Positions 14,211 through 32,241 are shown, numbered from the stretch's first letter. The stretch: DNA of 64,000 nt from Caenorhabditis elegans (GCF_000002985.6 NC_003279.8:8928001-8992000), one strand, 5' to 3'. Numbers and translations: made by a program. Notes: generated by a model from the sequence alone, not told the origin.

Positions 14211-17200
14211 TCATTTTACACTTTGTTTCATTGTTTTTTTTCCTTTTTTTGTGTAAAAATTAACAAACGCTTGAATTGTCCTTGGCTGCAAATATTTTTT
14301 TGGAAGTTTTATAAAAAGAAAATATACAGATGCCGGAACTTGAAGAAAATATTCGAATTTCAAATTACCAGTTAGAAGAGAAAGAATGAAATAGAGATAA
14401 ATGTATTAAAAGATTTATGTGGGCTTCAACTATTTTTTGGATAGGAAAATTAGAGGGTTCGAAGAAATAGTTATAGAAGTTTTCCACTTTACAATAGCAC
14501 AGGTGATTCGCCGTTTGTAAAATACTTATGACCTCCAATATTTTAGATGCATTTTGCAAATCGCGAATTTCGCCGCGGGACCATTAACATTTTAGCAGTA
14601 TTTTGGTAATCGCGACTCTCGGTGATCGCAATTTGCACAATATTTGCGATTTTGCAAGTATTTTACTATATCGCTGGTGCCTCTTGTAGAAGCGCGCGAA
14701 CTACATTTCATAAGTATTTTAAAACCCGCGAATCACCTGTGAGTTGGTTGAGCCAAATTATAGCACTTTACCTCTGATTAAAACAAAAAGAAATTTAATT
14801 AAAAAGAGTAGCTGTAGAGAAAAAAAACATTAACGTAAACTAAGTAAGTGGGCCAACAATCAACAAAAAAAAGCAAGAAATTACAATAAATATTTGGCAA
14901 AATTAGTTTGAATTCGTAGAAATTTACTCTCCTATGAACATGTGGTTTCTCAACCCATTCCAACATTTTTTAGTAATTATTTCTAAAATTAGCAATTCAT
15001 TGATAAGTCGTGTTGAGTAACTCCTAGACAAAAGTTTTTGATAGGAAGCAACAAGGCGAATGGCGAGCCGGGATAGAGGTAGTAACAAAATTTATTCAAT
15101 GTACTCAAAATTATCTGAAAGAAACAGGCTAAATTTACCTGGAATATATGCCAAATTTTCCAGTTTAGTAATTTATTACTCGTTTTTTTTTTTGGAATTT
15201 AGGTACCATCTTAGTCGATGGAACACAAGTTTTGTAATTTTTTTTTAATTTTGAACAACAACTACGTTATTGAAAGCTTTTTGAGGAGTCTCTTGGAGAA
15301 GTTTTATTCGTTTAGACCATGATGCAAATCAATTCAAAAACTTTTTAATCAATTCAAAAACTCCACTACTTATTATATGAAAGTTACAAATATTGCAATG
15401 GTTAAACTTCGTTGCTCAGGAGAGAAGAAAAGCCAAAAGAAGAGGAGAATGTAGGAAAAAATGTGGAAATCAAATCAAAAAGTGTCAAGGAACACGTTGG
15501 TATTCTGACTTCCAATAGACTCGGGCAGCACACTTGGGAAGGAAAAATGAAAATGGAAGAGAAAAAATATTCATGATACCAGGTTGTAATAAAAACTCCA
15601 AAAACGATAACTACAAACTTCAAAAAAAGAGCTGAGCAAAGGTTAACCAGTGTCTGACAAAACCCATTCTTTCAACCAGGCATAGGTATTCAATAGTAAA
15701 CGTTTTTTTTTCTTTTTTTTTGAAAAATGCAGTAAATCGGAAAACTAGGGGCAATTCAAAATGGGAAATCGACGACCAATGGGATTTATGGAATGAGGAC
15801 ATGACTGGAAAAACAAAGAAGAACTGCAAAAAAAAAGAATTGAACTAATTTTTTGGAAAACACAACTATTATAACTGAAATATTTTTGCAGAAGACTATT
15901 GAACAAACTTGAAAAGTAAAAAAAAAGTGAGAATGAAAAATTGTAAAAAGAAAAAAGAAATAAAGACAATAGAGTCACCCCTACTTCTTTTCAGGTAACA
16001 TATTCTGCGACTACAACTCATTTTCTTTTAAAATTTGAAGGGGAAGGTTTTTGAATTCTGACGTCTGAATTTTGGGTTTTTATGAAAACATAAACACATT
16101 TCTCACTAAACTCTGGTAAATCTATTCTGATCGACGCCGAAGTCAGGCTAATCGACGCAGGTACCCCCAGCTTCGGCATACGTCGACGTCGATTAGAAAA
16201 TTGTCTAAAATCGACCTGGATCATAAAATACTTTAAATTTCATAAACATATCTGGATAAATTTTAAAAAACAAGGAAACGGGAAACAAACAACTTTTGAA
16301 CAACATTGTGCCCCAAAAATGGTTCTAAATTTGGAAGTTAGTAAACTAACTTTGGCGGATTTTGACAGATAGTGCGAGTCTGATATGAAAATTACAGTAA
16401 GTAAACTTCATTTAAAAAAGTTATGAAAAATTTGTTTATTAAAATATAGAAGCTGAAAAATTTTGAAAAAATTTTGTTGAAATACTGCCAAACAGAGGGA
16501 ACCTAGTTAAGGTCTTCCTGTTTGTAGGGGCGCTGACTTTTTCTTCTAAATCGGGTTACAGCTCCTCCCTCCTACAAAACAAAGAAGGGAGCTTTGTTTA
16601 AAAAATGCAAAAAATCTTGGTTTTTCAACGGGAAATGCCTAGACGAGGAACACAAGACCAAGTTATGGGAGTTCCAGTCAGTGGGATGGCTAAAAACTGG
16701 CTCGGGAATCCAACGAAAAGAAAAGTTATGAATATATAGACTCTGTGTTAGTTTTAGGGAAGAAGGAGGTCCCAGGAGAACCAAAGGACTCCGGAAGACA
16801 AAGAAAAAAGAGGAGAAGTTGGCGGGGTGGCGGCTCCAAGAGCAGGAGCATGAAGAAGAGGATGTGCTGGTTCTGCTCCTCGAGCATTCTTATAAATGTT
16901 GTTCCTCACTCCTTTCCTTTGGTCCCCTCACCCATTACACAAAAAAAGATGAAGAAGCAAAAAGACACTCTCTTTTCGGCAAAAAGGCGCCACTTTTTTT
17001 TCTACACTGATTTTGACGCCTTGTTTTATTTTTCTATTCTACTTTTTTCTTGCCGTGCATTTTCAAAGGGACCGGAAAACATTATTTTTTATGGATCTTT
17101 TTGGAAGGACAACCGAGATTAGTTTTATGGGTACAGGAGGTAAAGGATTATCAGTATAGGACAGACAAACACTTGGTCCACAACGATTTATTGAAGAAGA

Positions 17201-17664
17201 ATTGGCTAAAACGAGAAATAAAGCACGGACAATTTTTACGTTTTTCAGGTCTGGAAAGTTTTCTAGCGTACGGCATGTTTTAGCCCATTTTCAGACAGGT
17301 ACAGTAGACAGAACAATTTATAACGATAGTGAAGAAATTTCTTTCCAATGATAAACACCAAAGAAAGAAACGGATAAAAAGACAGGAAGTTAGAGGGAAA
17401 GAAAAATATTGAATTTTCTGGTAAAATACAACTGATTGTTTTTATACATTGTGAACAATTCTACTTACATGTTATTGATAGTCTTGTGTTTATGAAAAAA
17501 ACAAAAACCTCATTTTTGCAACCCATTTCAATATATTTAAAACATTTTATTTAATTGAAAAAAAATTAAAATTCCAGAGTTAAACCATTAGTCTCTTTTA
17601 TTAAAATAGAGAGAATACAGTAATAAAATCCAGTCGTCATGTCATTCCTAATTGCATCCATTGT
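14211..17664. other. Intergenic DNA between madd-4 and the small peptide genes
   Basis: Upstream region of madd-4 and downstream region of the peptide gene. Apart from the short inverted-repeat element at 14498-14741, I see AT-rich DNA, purine tracts (15780-15990, 16740-16860) and a CG-rich patch with repeated GTCGA/TCGAC words at 16125-16205. None of the open frames (15402-15978 minus, 16745-17283 plus) shows family signatures, splice structure or normal composition. Confidence 0.45.
14498..14741. mobile_element. 244 bp MITE-like element with ~30 bp terminal inverted repeats
   Basis: The left end reads CACAGGTGATTCGC and the right end is its reverse complement, GCGAATCACCTGTG. The imperfect match extends inward through TTTGTAAAATACTTATGA on the left versus TTTTAAAATACTTATGA on the right. 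It has no coding capacity. The interior has repeated short words (CAAGTATTTTA, GCGATTTTGC) typical of non-autonomous elements. No target-site duplication is obvious (flanks ...ACAATAG and AGTTGGTT...). The same outer 14-16 bases bound the large element at 21140-25171. Confidence 0.75.
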
Positions 17665-18179
17665 CTATTTCTTTCTTCCCCAATAGTTTTGCCTATAATA
17701 TCCATTGTATCCATTATATCCTCCACCACCATAATATGGTTGATATCCACCATAACCTCCACCATAATATCCTCCATGATGATGATGATGATGCTCGTGT
17801 GAATGAGAATATGAATGTGAATGATGTGCGTATGTTACTGAAATTCTTTTTGTTAATTTTAATAAATATAGTATGGATATCTTTAACTGTTCATATTATG
17901 CATATTATGAAAACTTGCACTGTTTTTTTTCAGTTTTTTTTTCTTTAAAGAACATTTCTAAGCGGATAAACTTGTTTTGTTCTGTAAAAATGGGATTCGG
18001 AAATCGAAAATCAAAGGAACAAATACTCAATAGTGCTCGACTGTTTATAAAATTTAAGAGTTACAGTTTCCATAAAGTGAGAATAGTACTCCACCGTCCA
18101 AACTTAAACAAAAAATCAACTTACCAATTGCAAAAAGTAAAACCACGAAAAATACGAACAGTCTTTGCTGATTTGCCAT
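17665..18179 (-). CDS. Small secreted His-tract, Gly/Tyr-rich peptide precursor
   Basis: 75 aa from two exons, 18125-18179 and 17665-17837. Residues 1-18 form a signal sequence (MANQQRLFVFFVVLLFAI). The mature part starts with alternating His/Ser (HHSHSYSHSHE), then six histidines, then Gly-Gly-Tyr repeats (GGYYGGGYGGYQPYYGGGG), and ends in a basic tail, QNYWGRKK. The composition recalls worm GGY-rich neuropeptide-like or antimicrobial-type peptides, and the His tract suggests metal binding; both are inference. It is one of a tandem pair with the gene at 18785-19176: same strand, same two-exon layout, same phase-1 intron and related C-termini. I do not recognise a named gene. Confidence 0.75.
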
Positions 18180-18784
18180 ATTTTTAATTTTTTTTGGGGT
18201 ACTTTCTTCTCAGCCATTTCTTTATTTATATCCCCTTTTGGATTTCGTGTTTTCGCCAAATACACTTGGTTTTTTCATTAGAGGAGATGATATCAGTTTG
18301 TATGCAATAACGCCCAGAGACTGATGTGATAACAAGAAACAAATCAGAATCAGAATCAAGTCTGCCAAAACAGTGATATCATAACTGGAACAATGTGAAT
18401 GAGAAAATTAGACGAATGCGGCTAACAAAATATCACAAAAACGTTTGAAATCCGGTTTTTTTCTGAAATTTCAAGAACGCCAATTGTGATAAATTAGGAA
18501 AATTATAATTTTAATTTTAAAGACATACATTTGAAGACATACAATCATAGCGAAAATTTTTTTGGAAAATATGGAAAAAAATTAAAATTAAAAATATTAC
18601 GCTTGCCTTCCATTTTTGGAATTTTCTCTCAATGTTTGGAAAATTAGTACACCGATGATATCTGAAAAAGTCGGGTTTTTTGCGATAGCGTAGAAAATAT
18701 TCATTTTTTATTGAACGACGTTCATATATAAAAATAATTGAACATTAAGTTGTTAAATTTAATAGGCAAGTTTGATGTCCTCAT
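18180..18784. other. Spacer between the two small peptide genes
   Basis: About 600 bp that should hold the promoter of the gene at 17665-18179 and the 3' end of its neighbour. I see no coding signal. An ATC/GAT-rich stretch at 18280-18390 is the only visible texture. Confidence 0.4.
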
Positions 18785-19176
18785 CTACTTCCTTTTTCCC
18801 CAATAGTTGCTTTGATAATATCCACCATATGGATTGAATCCACCTCCACCTAACAGTCCGTGACGGGGGAATTCATGAGAATGAGAGAACGACACAGAAA
18901 TACCAGCAAATGTACCTGAAAAAATATAACTTTAAAAGTTATAGCTCACTACTCTACTTGTGGTGCGTTATTAGTTTTTCAGAGTATCCATATTAGCACA
19001 AATAATACATTACTAATAGGATTAAATATGGTAAGTTGCTGTAGAATTCAAGATATTGTACAAAGGAAACTGAAAAAAAAACCAAAAAAATAATAGCAAC
19101 AAAATTTTTAATCGAAAACAAATTGAAACTTACCAGCAACGGCCATCAAAAATACCAATAGGATTCCAAAGTCCAT
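18785..19176 (-). CDS. Small secreted Gly/Tyr-rich peptide precursor, tandem paralog
   Basis: 57 aa from exons 19134-19176 and 18785-18915. A hydrophobic signal sequence (MDFGILLVFLMAVAGTFA) is followed by SFSHSHEF, a short Gly-rich segment (LLGGGGFNPYGGYY) and the tail QSNYWGKRK. The tail parallels QNYWGRKK of the neighbour, and the intron sits at the same phase after the signal sequence, so the two are tandem duplicates. This copy has lost the hexahistidine tract and most GGY repeats. Function is unknown; a secreted structural or antimicrobial peptide is possible. Confidence 0.72.
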
Positions 19177-19408
19177 GATTTTAAAGATTTTGTTGTCATT
19201 AATTTACTAAACCAATTCTCGTTTTATATCACCTATCTAGGCGTTGTTATTGTTTTTTAAGACTTTAAGAAATCAACTGATTCAAGACAACACCAATGAC
19301 ATCATGAAAAACTACAAAAAGAAACAATAAGAACCAAATATCATCATCTTTATTAATGAACTTTGTTGGACATGAGAGAGACTTCAAGATTGATGTCGAA
19401 TCGATTGT

Positions 19409-20711
19409 TTAGGCAGCCACCAATGGGACAACCATCATCTCACGATGCTCCGCTTGGTTAGCAAATGCCTCATGAGGATTAGTAGAGCCGTTGGCCTGAA
19501 AATTAGTTTTTGGGAAGTTCATGTTATACCAAAAACTTACATTGGCAGTCAAGAGCACAAGTTTGTCAGTTTTCTGCTCTCCATTCAATCTCAACACATC
19601 AATCTTAACGGAAGAACGTGGCTCAGCAAATCCATAAACCGGATTGACACGGTAAAGGGAGTTATCCGAGCACTTGATCTTATAAGCTTTACGTTCATTT
19701 GAAGTATTCTTCAATTCAATTTGATTGACTCCGCCAAGTGTCTGGTATTGAAGTTTAGCAGGAGCCACATTCATTTCCTTGGAGTGCTTGATCGAATTGA
19801 CTTCTTCAGCAAGGCTATGCCCAACTTGGCTTCCAGTTGTTTGTTGCTGACAAATAATTATTGAAAATGCACATTTTGATAAATGTCTTACCGTTTTTGG
19901 AATAAGAGCAACTTTGCCGCTCTTTCCCGATTTCTCCATTTTCTTCTGGGCATCCGAATCAAGTCGACGATTCTTACGGCTCTTCGAACTCTTTGAGCTC
20001 TTACGAGAAGATTTCGATGAGTTAGATTGCTTATCAGAAACACCAGTAGCAGCGGAAACAGTTGAAACTTGAGAACCAGAGGTGGTAGCAGTCTTGACTT
20101 TCTTCGATTTCGAAGACTTTGATGATTTCCCTCCACGCTTGCTGCTTCCCTTTCCAGATTTTCCAGACGTTCCCTTCTTACTAGACTTCGACGATCTCTT
20201 GGAGTGCTTAGCTTTCGATGAACGGCGAGATTTCCCACTCTTCGACGCTCCACGAGTAGATTTCGACGATTTGGCAGATTTGCTGCTCTTGTTCTTATTC
20301 TTGTTTTTAGCATGGACCTGGAAAAAGTTATAGGTTTGTTTGTATGAACGCCGAAATCTATATGGAGACTTCAGAAACTACAAATGCATCATCCATTAAT
20401 TTTCCAGAAAGATTCAAAGTTTGAGCAACCAATAGTTCCCGATAATGGTGGGATTTGGCAACTTCGGCAATCGCTAGTTGCCACACAGCCCCACTACATA
20501 CCGTCTTACGATTCTTGGCACAAAAAGCGATGGCGGCAACCATCGGCAACGACGTAGTCACAATTGCAGTCAGCGGGACGAGCATTCTTGTACGAGCAAT
20601 AGAGGCACAAACTCTCGCTTCTTCCTTCAAAACTTCGAACTGATTTTTATTATCGATTGATTGATCACATTTGCTTTTTCTAAAAGGTTGACCCCTCGAC
20701 CTTATCCTCAT
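19409..20711 (-). CDS. MSP-domain protein with predicted N-terminal membrane segment and Lys/Ser-rich linker
   Basis: Preferred exons are 20502-20711, 19892-20317, 19541-19846 and 19409-19495, giving 342 aa. The C-terminal ~110 residues fit a Major Sperm Protein/VAP-type domain (KLQYQTLGGVNQIELKNTSN, then YKIKCSDNSLYRVNPVYGF and EPRSSVKIDVLR). Ahead of it lies a ~100-residue linker made almost only of Lys, Ser, Arg and Gly. The N-terminus has a hydrophobic segment (LVPLTAIVTTSLPMVAAIAFC) near residue 45. A splice after KNRKT (donor GTATGT) keeps frame. An alternative reads on to 20382 and splices from ATTT/GTAGTT, which also keeps frame. The start could also be the Met just before the hydrophobic segment. 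MSP domains act in sperm motility or as membrane-contact adaptors; this architecture differs from VAP, where the membrane anchor is C-terminal. It is divergent from the next plus-strand gene by 107 bp. Confidence 0.75.
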
Positions 20712-20818
20712 TTCTTCACGTTTACTCTTATCTTCAAGAAAATCATCTCAAAAATGTTTTTTTTTTTCAACTTTAAAATCAGTTTCAATTTTTTTTAACG
20801 ACAAACTTACGTCGAAAA

Positions 20819-26352
<5,534 letters not shown>

Positions 26353-26558
26353 CTCGGAATTGAAGAAATAAAGTGAACAAGTTTTTATTAAAAACAGTTT
26401 TCTAATTTTTTAACTGAAAAAGGCACATAGCAGGAAAATGATTGAGCTTTTAGCAACAACAGAAGAGGAAAAGTAACCTGAAGACAGGAGGGGGAAAGAT
26501 CAATAATATACAGACAGATAGGAAAGATTTTGAATAAAATATGACAGTAATTCTTCTT

Positions 26559-29207
26559 TTAAAAATTATCAATCCGCCGCTTGGAAGCATGATGTAATAA
26601 TTGTCGATTTCTTTGACGAGTTACTAAAAATTTTACAGTAACACAACAGAATAATGCAAGGAGGATCGCCGTTGAGAATATTACTGTAGATGTCTTGGAC
26701 AAACAAACTTCAGAAGATGATTGGAATGATAGAGATTGTGGTGGAATATTTGTGTCTGAAAATTTATTAGATTTTTAAGGAAACTTGGATTTTTTTAAAA
26801 TTATATTTTACAAAGAGCCGCGAAACGTTTCTTTTCTAATTTTAAACACCCTCTGAATTAAGATAAGTTTAGAAAAATAAATTTTGGAGCAATTCTAGGA
26901 CCTCAATAGTAATTAAAAAAATAAACTGAAAAAATTTCATATGAACATTTATTTAAAAGAAGATGAACAATTTCTTTTCAGATAAACTTTGAAAATTCAA
27001 ACCTTTTCGCTCTTTATCCTCAACTGGAAGAACGATAACATCAACGGAAACATCAGTTTCCATATCTCCTGCTGTTCTCCGAACTTTGGTTGATGATGAA
27101 GTTGAGGGAGTACTTGATTCACTACCTCCTCGCCGAAAATCTATATTCATACTGTTTTTTGCATGAACAACTGGCTTAAATGTCACGAAATCCGGTGTAT
27201 GGGATACAGTAGGTACAGTAGTTCTTAATGTCACTACTTGCATAATAATATCATCTTCCGATGTATCATTTATTGGACTATCACGACGATAAGGATTTGG
27301 AGCTGACTCATCTTCTTCATTTATTCTTTGAATTTCTTTTGGTCCTTTGAATGGTGGAACATGATGTGGTGGTGAACCATCTTTATGGAATACTGTTGGA
27401 TGTGGTGGTCCAAGAATAATTGGTTGGAAGGTATCAGGCTTAATGTATCCAGGAACACGTGGAGTTGATTCAAATGAGGATCCCAAATCGTTCCCGTTGT
27501 GGTGATCCGTTTCAGGCTCCAAGTTTACGAACTTGTGCTCTGCTGGGCCTTTAGAGCCACGGATACCATGTGAGTGTCCAGAACATTGAGGAGGTGTTAT
27601 ACCCTCACAACCACCGTCATGTTTGTAGCAAAGTTGAACTGTACATGTAAAATACAATTGAACCTGAAATGTTTTTTTTTAAATGAAAATCTACATTTTT
27701 AGGAAAGAGATATGTTCTACTGCCACTGTTGATTTGCGTTGTGTCTATAAAGAACCTCGCAAAGTTGGCATGGTCGATGCAAATCGGATGAACTTACTTT
27801 ATCAGCATACTTGAAAACATGAGCATTAGTGTATGCACTTATAGCACCGTGTTCATATTCAATTTGTGGTAGAAGAAATGGATCTGTGGAGCATCTGGAA
27901 AAAAAACTAAGTTTTTTTAATCATTCAATAGTTTTATTGGAAAGTAAGAAATAATTGAAAAAATTTTTTGAAAAATTCTATCGTTTCTATTCAGACTTTA
28001 ACTTTGAGAAAAAAAATCTCCAAACGACTCCGACAAATGCGGAAATTCAAATTTTATTTAGCCTTTTTAAATCAACCCATAAAACTTGAAATCATAATAA
28101 AAATATGGTTTTTTTTGAAATTTTTTCCCGTTATATCAGGTCGCTCCGACTCATTTTAACTTTAAAAGCTATAACTTATCAAGCAAAATAGTTTGAACTG
28201 AAATATATGGAAGCATACTTACCCTCTATCATCCACCAACTCGAACTTATTGCCATGACCATCATCTGCATAGCAACTATGAATCAATATTCCATATACA
28301 TGACTTGCATCTTAAAATATATCAATAAATTTTTAATTATTTCAATACGAATTTCAAACCTTGATCACATCTCCAAACATGTGTAACCTTTTGTCCGACT
28401 TGTGCAAATCGCAGAACATGTCCCTCAATTCCATCTTTTAAATGATAAGCACACACTGGGAGAGAATATTCTTGATCTACGTGTTGTGGAGCTAACGTTC
28501 TATAATTCACAATTGATTTAATACTTCAGAGTTAACATACCCAACATCAATTTCCGCGTTCAATCCTTTAATTGACTCGAGGAAGAAACATCGAATACTG
28601 AATGCTCGATCCATTCCCGTCACAAAGAATGGATGAAACGAGGTGATCATTGTGAAGGAAAATGATATTCCACGTGGATGCAGTGTTCGTTGCCTCCGCA
28701 TATTGCATGCTCCAATTGGAATTGTGAACTCTTGCGGTGATGAATGTGCATCTGCAGAGTGTTGGACGCAGTGTTGTTTATCAGATTCACCATCCACGTA
28801 AATTCTTCCTAAACATTTTGAAAAGTTATTAATTACCTCAAAAACAGGCACCACATTGTCCCGAGTCCGGAAACCGGACGTTCGGTTTAGTCTTGCCAGA
28901 CCTACTCTAAGCAAAAGATTTTTAGTCATACACAACATTTCCAGTGATGAACTTCATTTGGAGTAACACCATGAAATTCAAACTTATGTGCATACTCACC
29001 ATTGAAAGGATGCTCTGTGTTAACTTTCACTCGGATGGTGTCAATTCCACAAAATACCTCAGGCTTTCCAACAACTCCATTTTGAATTTCAAAACAAGAT
29101 GAAGTAGATAATAATATGAGAATTGTAATGGACTGTAAAAATATGCGATTGTAAATTAGAAGTAGAAGAATTGGTGGGTTTTTGAATTGAACTGCTAAAA
29201 TTTTCAT
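26559..29207 (-). CDS. ZP-domain (cuticlin-like) type I membrane protein
   Basis: 552 aa from exons 29000-29207, 28541-28808, 28360-28499, 28223-28310, 27798-27894, 27003-27663 and 26559-26755, all in phase. A hydrophobic N-terminus (residues about 20-38) ends before SCFEIQNGVVGKPEVFCG, which begins a zona pellucida domain. Conserved features include VKVNTEHPFNG, the cysteine in KQHCVQHS, IGACNMRRQRTLHPRG, LPVCAYHL, HVWRCD, GILIHSCYADDGHGN, a late cluster CSTDPFLLPQIEY, and YFTCTVQLCYKHDGGCEGI. A long Pro/Ser/Thr-rich stalk follows, then a single membrane helix (TVIFSTAILLALFCCVTVKF) and a short basic tail. ZP proteins polymerise in the cuticle or apical matrix. I am sure of the family, not of a gene name. 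Confidence 0.87.
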
Positions 29208-30060
29208 TTAGAATTTCAAATGATCAACTAACGAAATGTTGCAAACGAAGGTAATTAGATAAATAAGTACTCCAAAATGCGTAGAAGAGAGAAAAACTAT
29301 ATTTTGAATTTCTAGTTTCGTAAATGTATAAAAAATTTAATGTTTAAAAAAGTAACTTATAAAGACATACATTCAAAACGAAGTGCCACCACATATTGTT
29401 TGAAACTGTGGAGCTGAACCTTCTCCAATACAACCCAGTAAAATGTATAAACTGTCTTTACAATAAAGAGAGAGAGGTTCATTTCTACGGAGTCATATCC
29501 ATTAAATACTGGTAGTCGTTAGCAAAACACTGCCCGCCTCTCCGCCCGCCGCTCATTATTATTGCCTGTGATGTCTTCGTGGGCTAATACCACTTTTTTA
29601 CCGATTCACATTTATCGGAGAGAGGGATTCATGAAGGCTTCTTAGCTTTATTACGTGTATATCAGTGTATCTCATCATCTATTTTCTCTTTTTTTTTGTT
29701 CATTGTAACTGGTTTCCAATCGAGTTGAACTAATATCCGGAGAACAGACTGAATGAAGAGTAATGACATCGGCAAATACCGTTGGGGACATCTTGGTCAG
29801 GGGATATTGTGGTGAGAAATCAGTGTATACCACATAAGAGCTACAGAAGATAAAGTTTTGATCGGATAAGGAAGAATGTTAAGAAAACTATGCAAACTCT
29901 TAATATTTTTGATTTTTCCAAAATATGAGTTGAAATTTCTAATCCGCTATTGTATATGTCCATTTCAAAGTTTCACTGAAACCACATTCTCCCTGATAAT
30001 TAAAACATTACATTGAAATATTTATTCTATAAAAAATCTTTTAAAAAACTAAATTTGAGA
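29208..30060. other. Intergenic region upstream of the ZP gene and downstream of DUF273
   Basis: Should hold the promoter of the minus-strand ZP gene. It includes a C-rich patch CTCCGCCCGCC near 29540 in otherwise AT-rich DNA, and GA-rich GGAGAGAGGG at 29615. No coding frame of note. Confidence 0.4.
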
Positions 30061-32241
30061 TCAAATATAAGTGGCAACGTATGCTAAACTTTCCCATCTT
30101 CTTCGCTCAACTTCATCAAATCTTCGACTCAAGTAATCCTCAATTTCTCTACTTGATACCATCAGATGTTCTTTCATTTTCCATTGAGAATAACTTGAGT
30201 ATTCACACCTTTTCAAATTTAGGTTTGATGCGAATGGAGATCGCCAGTTGAAGACGCCGTATATTCTGAATTTGAAATTTTGTTTACAGGAATTCGCAAG
30301 TTGCGAACACATTTTCAAGTATGTTGCCAGCAACAAATGCTGAGAAATATTATGGCTAGATAGTATTGTAAAACTTTCAAAACTTTTTGTAACTTTTCTA
30401 TTTACAGTCAAAAAAGTGGCAATTACTCAGTTTTCATCTATAATAATTTTGAAAATCGACCAACAAAAAAATTTTCTACGAGTTTAACTTTTTAATATTG
30501 TTTTAATTATTTGTATTTAAACATTGTAGAGTTCGAATCTGCAGAATTGTATAAAATTAATGAAATAAAAAATTATGAAAAAATATTTTATAGAATTTGA
30601 ATTTTTCAATTAAGACTAGACTTAGTGTAATGATAAAAATTCTCTCTGATCATACTACAGACTTACGTATTAATCAAGAACCCTTGTTGAAGAACAACTT
30701 CATTAGAGTCCTTAAGCCCATGAAGCATAAAATCTCTTTCCGGGCTCCATTTTGAATCAGTTAGCCATATATCTCTAACCCATCCGGTTCCCTGAAAGAG
30801 TCCATTTAGTACTTTAGATTTACAAATAAAGTTTCAACTTTTTTGAGTATTCGAGCTCGATCAAACTCGTGTACATCGCCCATCACAGTACGAATACATG
30901 CTTCAAATGTGAACAAGTCCTTGAAATTCTGTGCTTGTTCCCATATTTTCCGACAAACTTTAGATTCTTCTGACAACTGAGGATAGAAGCTCTGTTGAAG
31001 AAAAATCTGAAATTTGAATTTTGATTCTAAAAAAGTATGGTAATTTCAAAAAAATTACATGAAGTGCTCCATTATCAGTGCCATGAAAACTATTGGGTAA
31101 TTCTGACTCAAAGTCAGCAAACTGCAAAAGAAATGTTTTTGCCCAGTGAGTATTCCGAACAATATATGATCCTGCAGCAACTTCCCAATTTATAAAACGA
31201 TCATAAAAAGTTAGGTCGTAGTGAGGATTGATGTATTCCTCAATTAATCTGCAAGTTTTGAATACTTAAAGATGGAGTAGCTTGAATAGCGTTTCTATTT
31301 TAAAATTTCAAAAATAGTATGAAAATAAGAAATATCAGAAAGGGAAAAAAAGTAGAGGGTTCCTAACTGTCTCTCGGAACATCTTCTGTAAAGAATATAT
31401 ATATATAAGTCTTGTTAAGGCATTCGATTATTTGGGCATTTTCTATAAAAACAAAATCCAAAAATAGTTTTCCCCCTTAAGACGATGTATACCTGGAGAG
31501 TGGAGAGATTATTATCTCAATATTATCTTGAATTTCCACGGTAATAGTACACAAGTGAAAATTGGTTTCAATTCATCTAATTTTTTGTTAAAAAACTTAC
31601 ACATCAGGATTAACTACAGCTATATCTGCATCCAAAAATAATAACCATTGGCTTTTTTCTAATAGATGGGCAACAATACAGTGACGACGGAACATGAACT
31701 GAAATTATCTAATAATCGAAACTTATTAATTACCTTGAAAAATGACAGGATTGTCAAATTTTAGACTATGCATTCAGTTTAAAGTCTTTTCAAAATTCAA
31801 ACGAACATCTTTTTGATTGCAAACATTGTGATAATCGGTATCTTGAATCAAGAAAAATGGATAATCATGCATTTTACAATAGCATCGAATTGAATTCAAT
31901 GCTGTTTTATAATCACTTGTAGATGTTATATTTCCTACAATAATTACGACGCTAATGTTCAAATGTCGATAAGAAGTTGCACGGGATATAGGAAATCGTT
32001 CGGATATTGGTACCTGAAAATATCAAGAATTATTATACAATGAAATATAATTAAAACATCCGAGATTTTTCTGTTTTTTTTTCTGAATAATGTTTTTAAT
32101 ATTAAATGCATGATTTACAGGGAAAATACAATTTTTAACATTTAGTGTTTTTGAAATTTGGCAAATTATTTGAATTTCCTCCGAAATAAAGTGTCTTTGC
32201 ACTATTCGTCTGATTGGTCTTACACTCATGGTTTTAGCCAA
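30061..32241 (-). CDS. DUF273 family glycosyltransferase-like protein
   Basis: Well-supported exons are 31807-32013, 31601-31698, 31059-31248, 30839-31006, 30667-30791 and 30061-30265, about 331 codons, all in phase. Motifs of the nematode DUF273 (PF03314) family are clear: [74 protein letters not shown] and RARILKK. The DAD triplet is the DxD-type metal/nucleotide-sugar motif expected of a GT-A fold enzyme, so I infer a Golgi glycosyltransferase. The 5' end is unresolved: an upstream frame opens at 32241 (or Met 32229) and could splice to 32013 from after ATGAGT or after KTLN. I see no membrane-anchor exon, unlike the paralog at the window end. Confidence 0.82.

Noticed and set aside
15402-15978. 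Series of minus-strand Phe/Ser-rich frames
   Set aside because: Translate purine tracts; no signal peptide plus domain, no splice logic.
27968-28159. 63-codon plus-strand frame in a ZP-gene intron
   Set aside because: Low-complexity Lys/Ile/Phe frame in an AT-rich intron.
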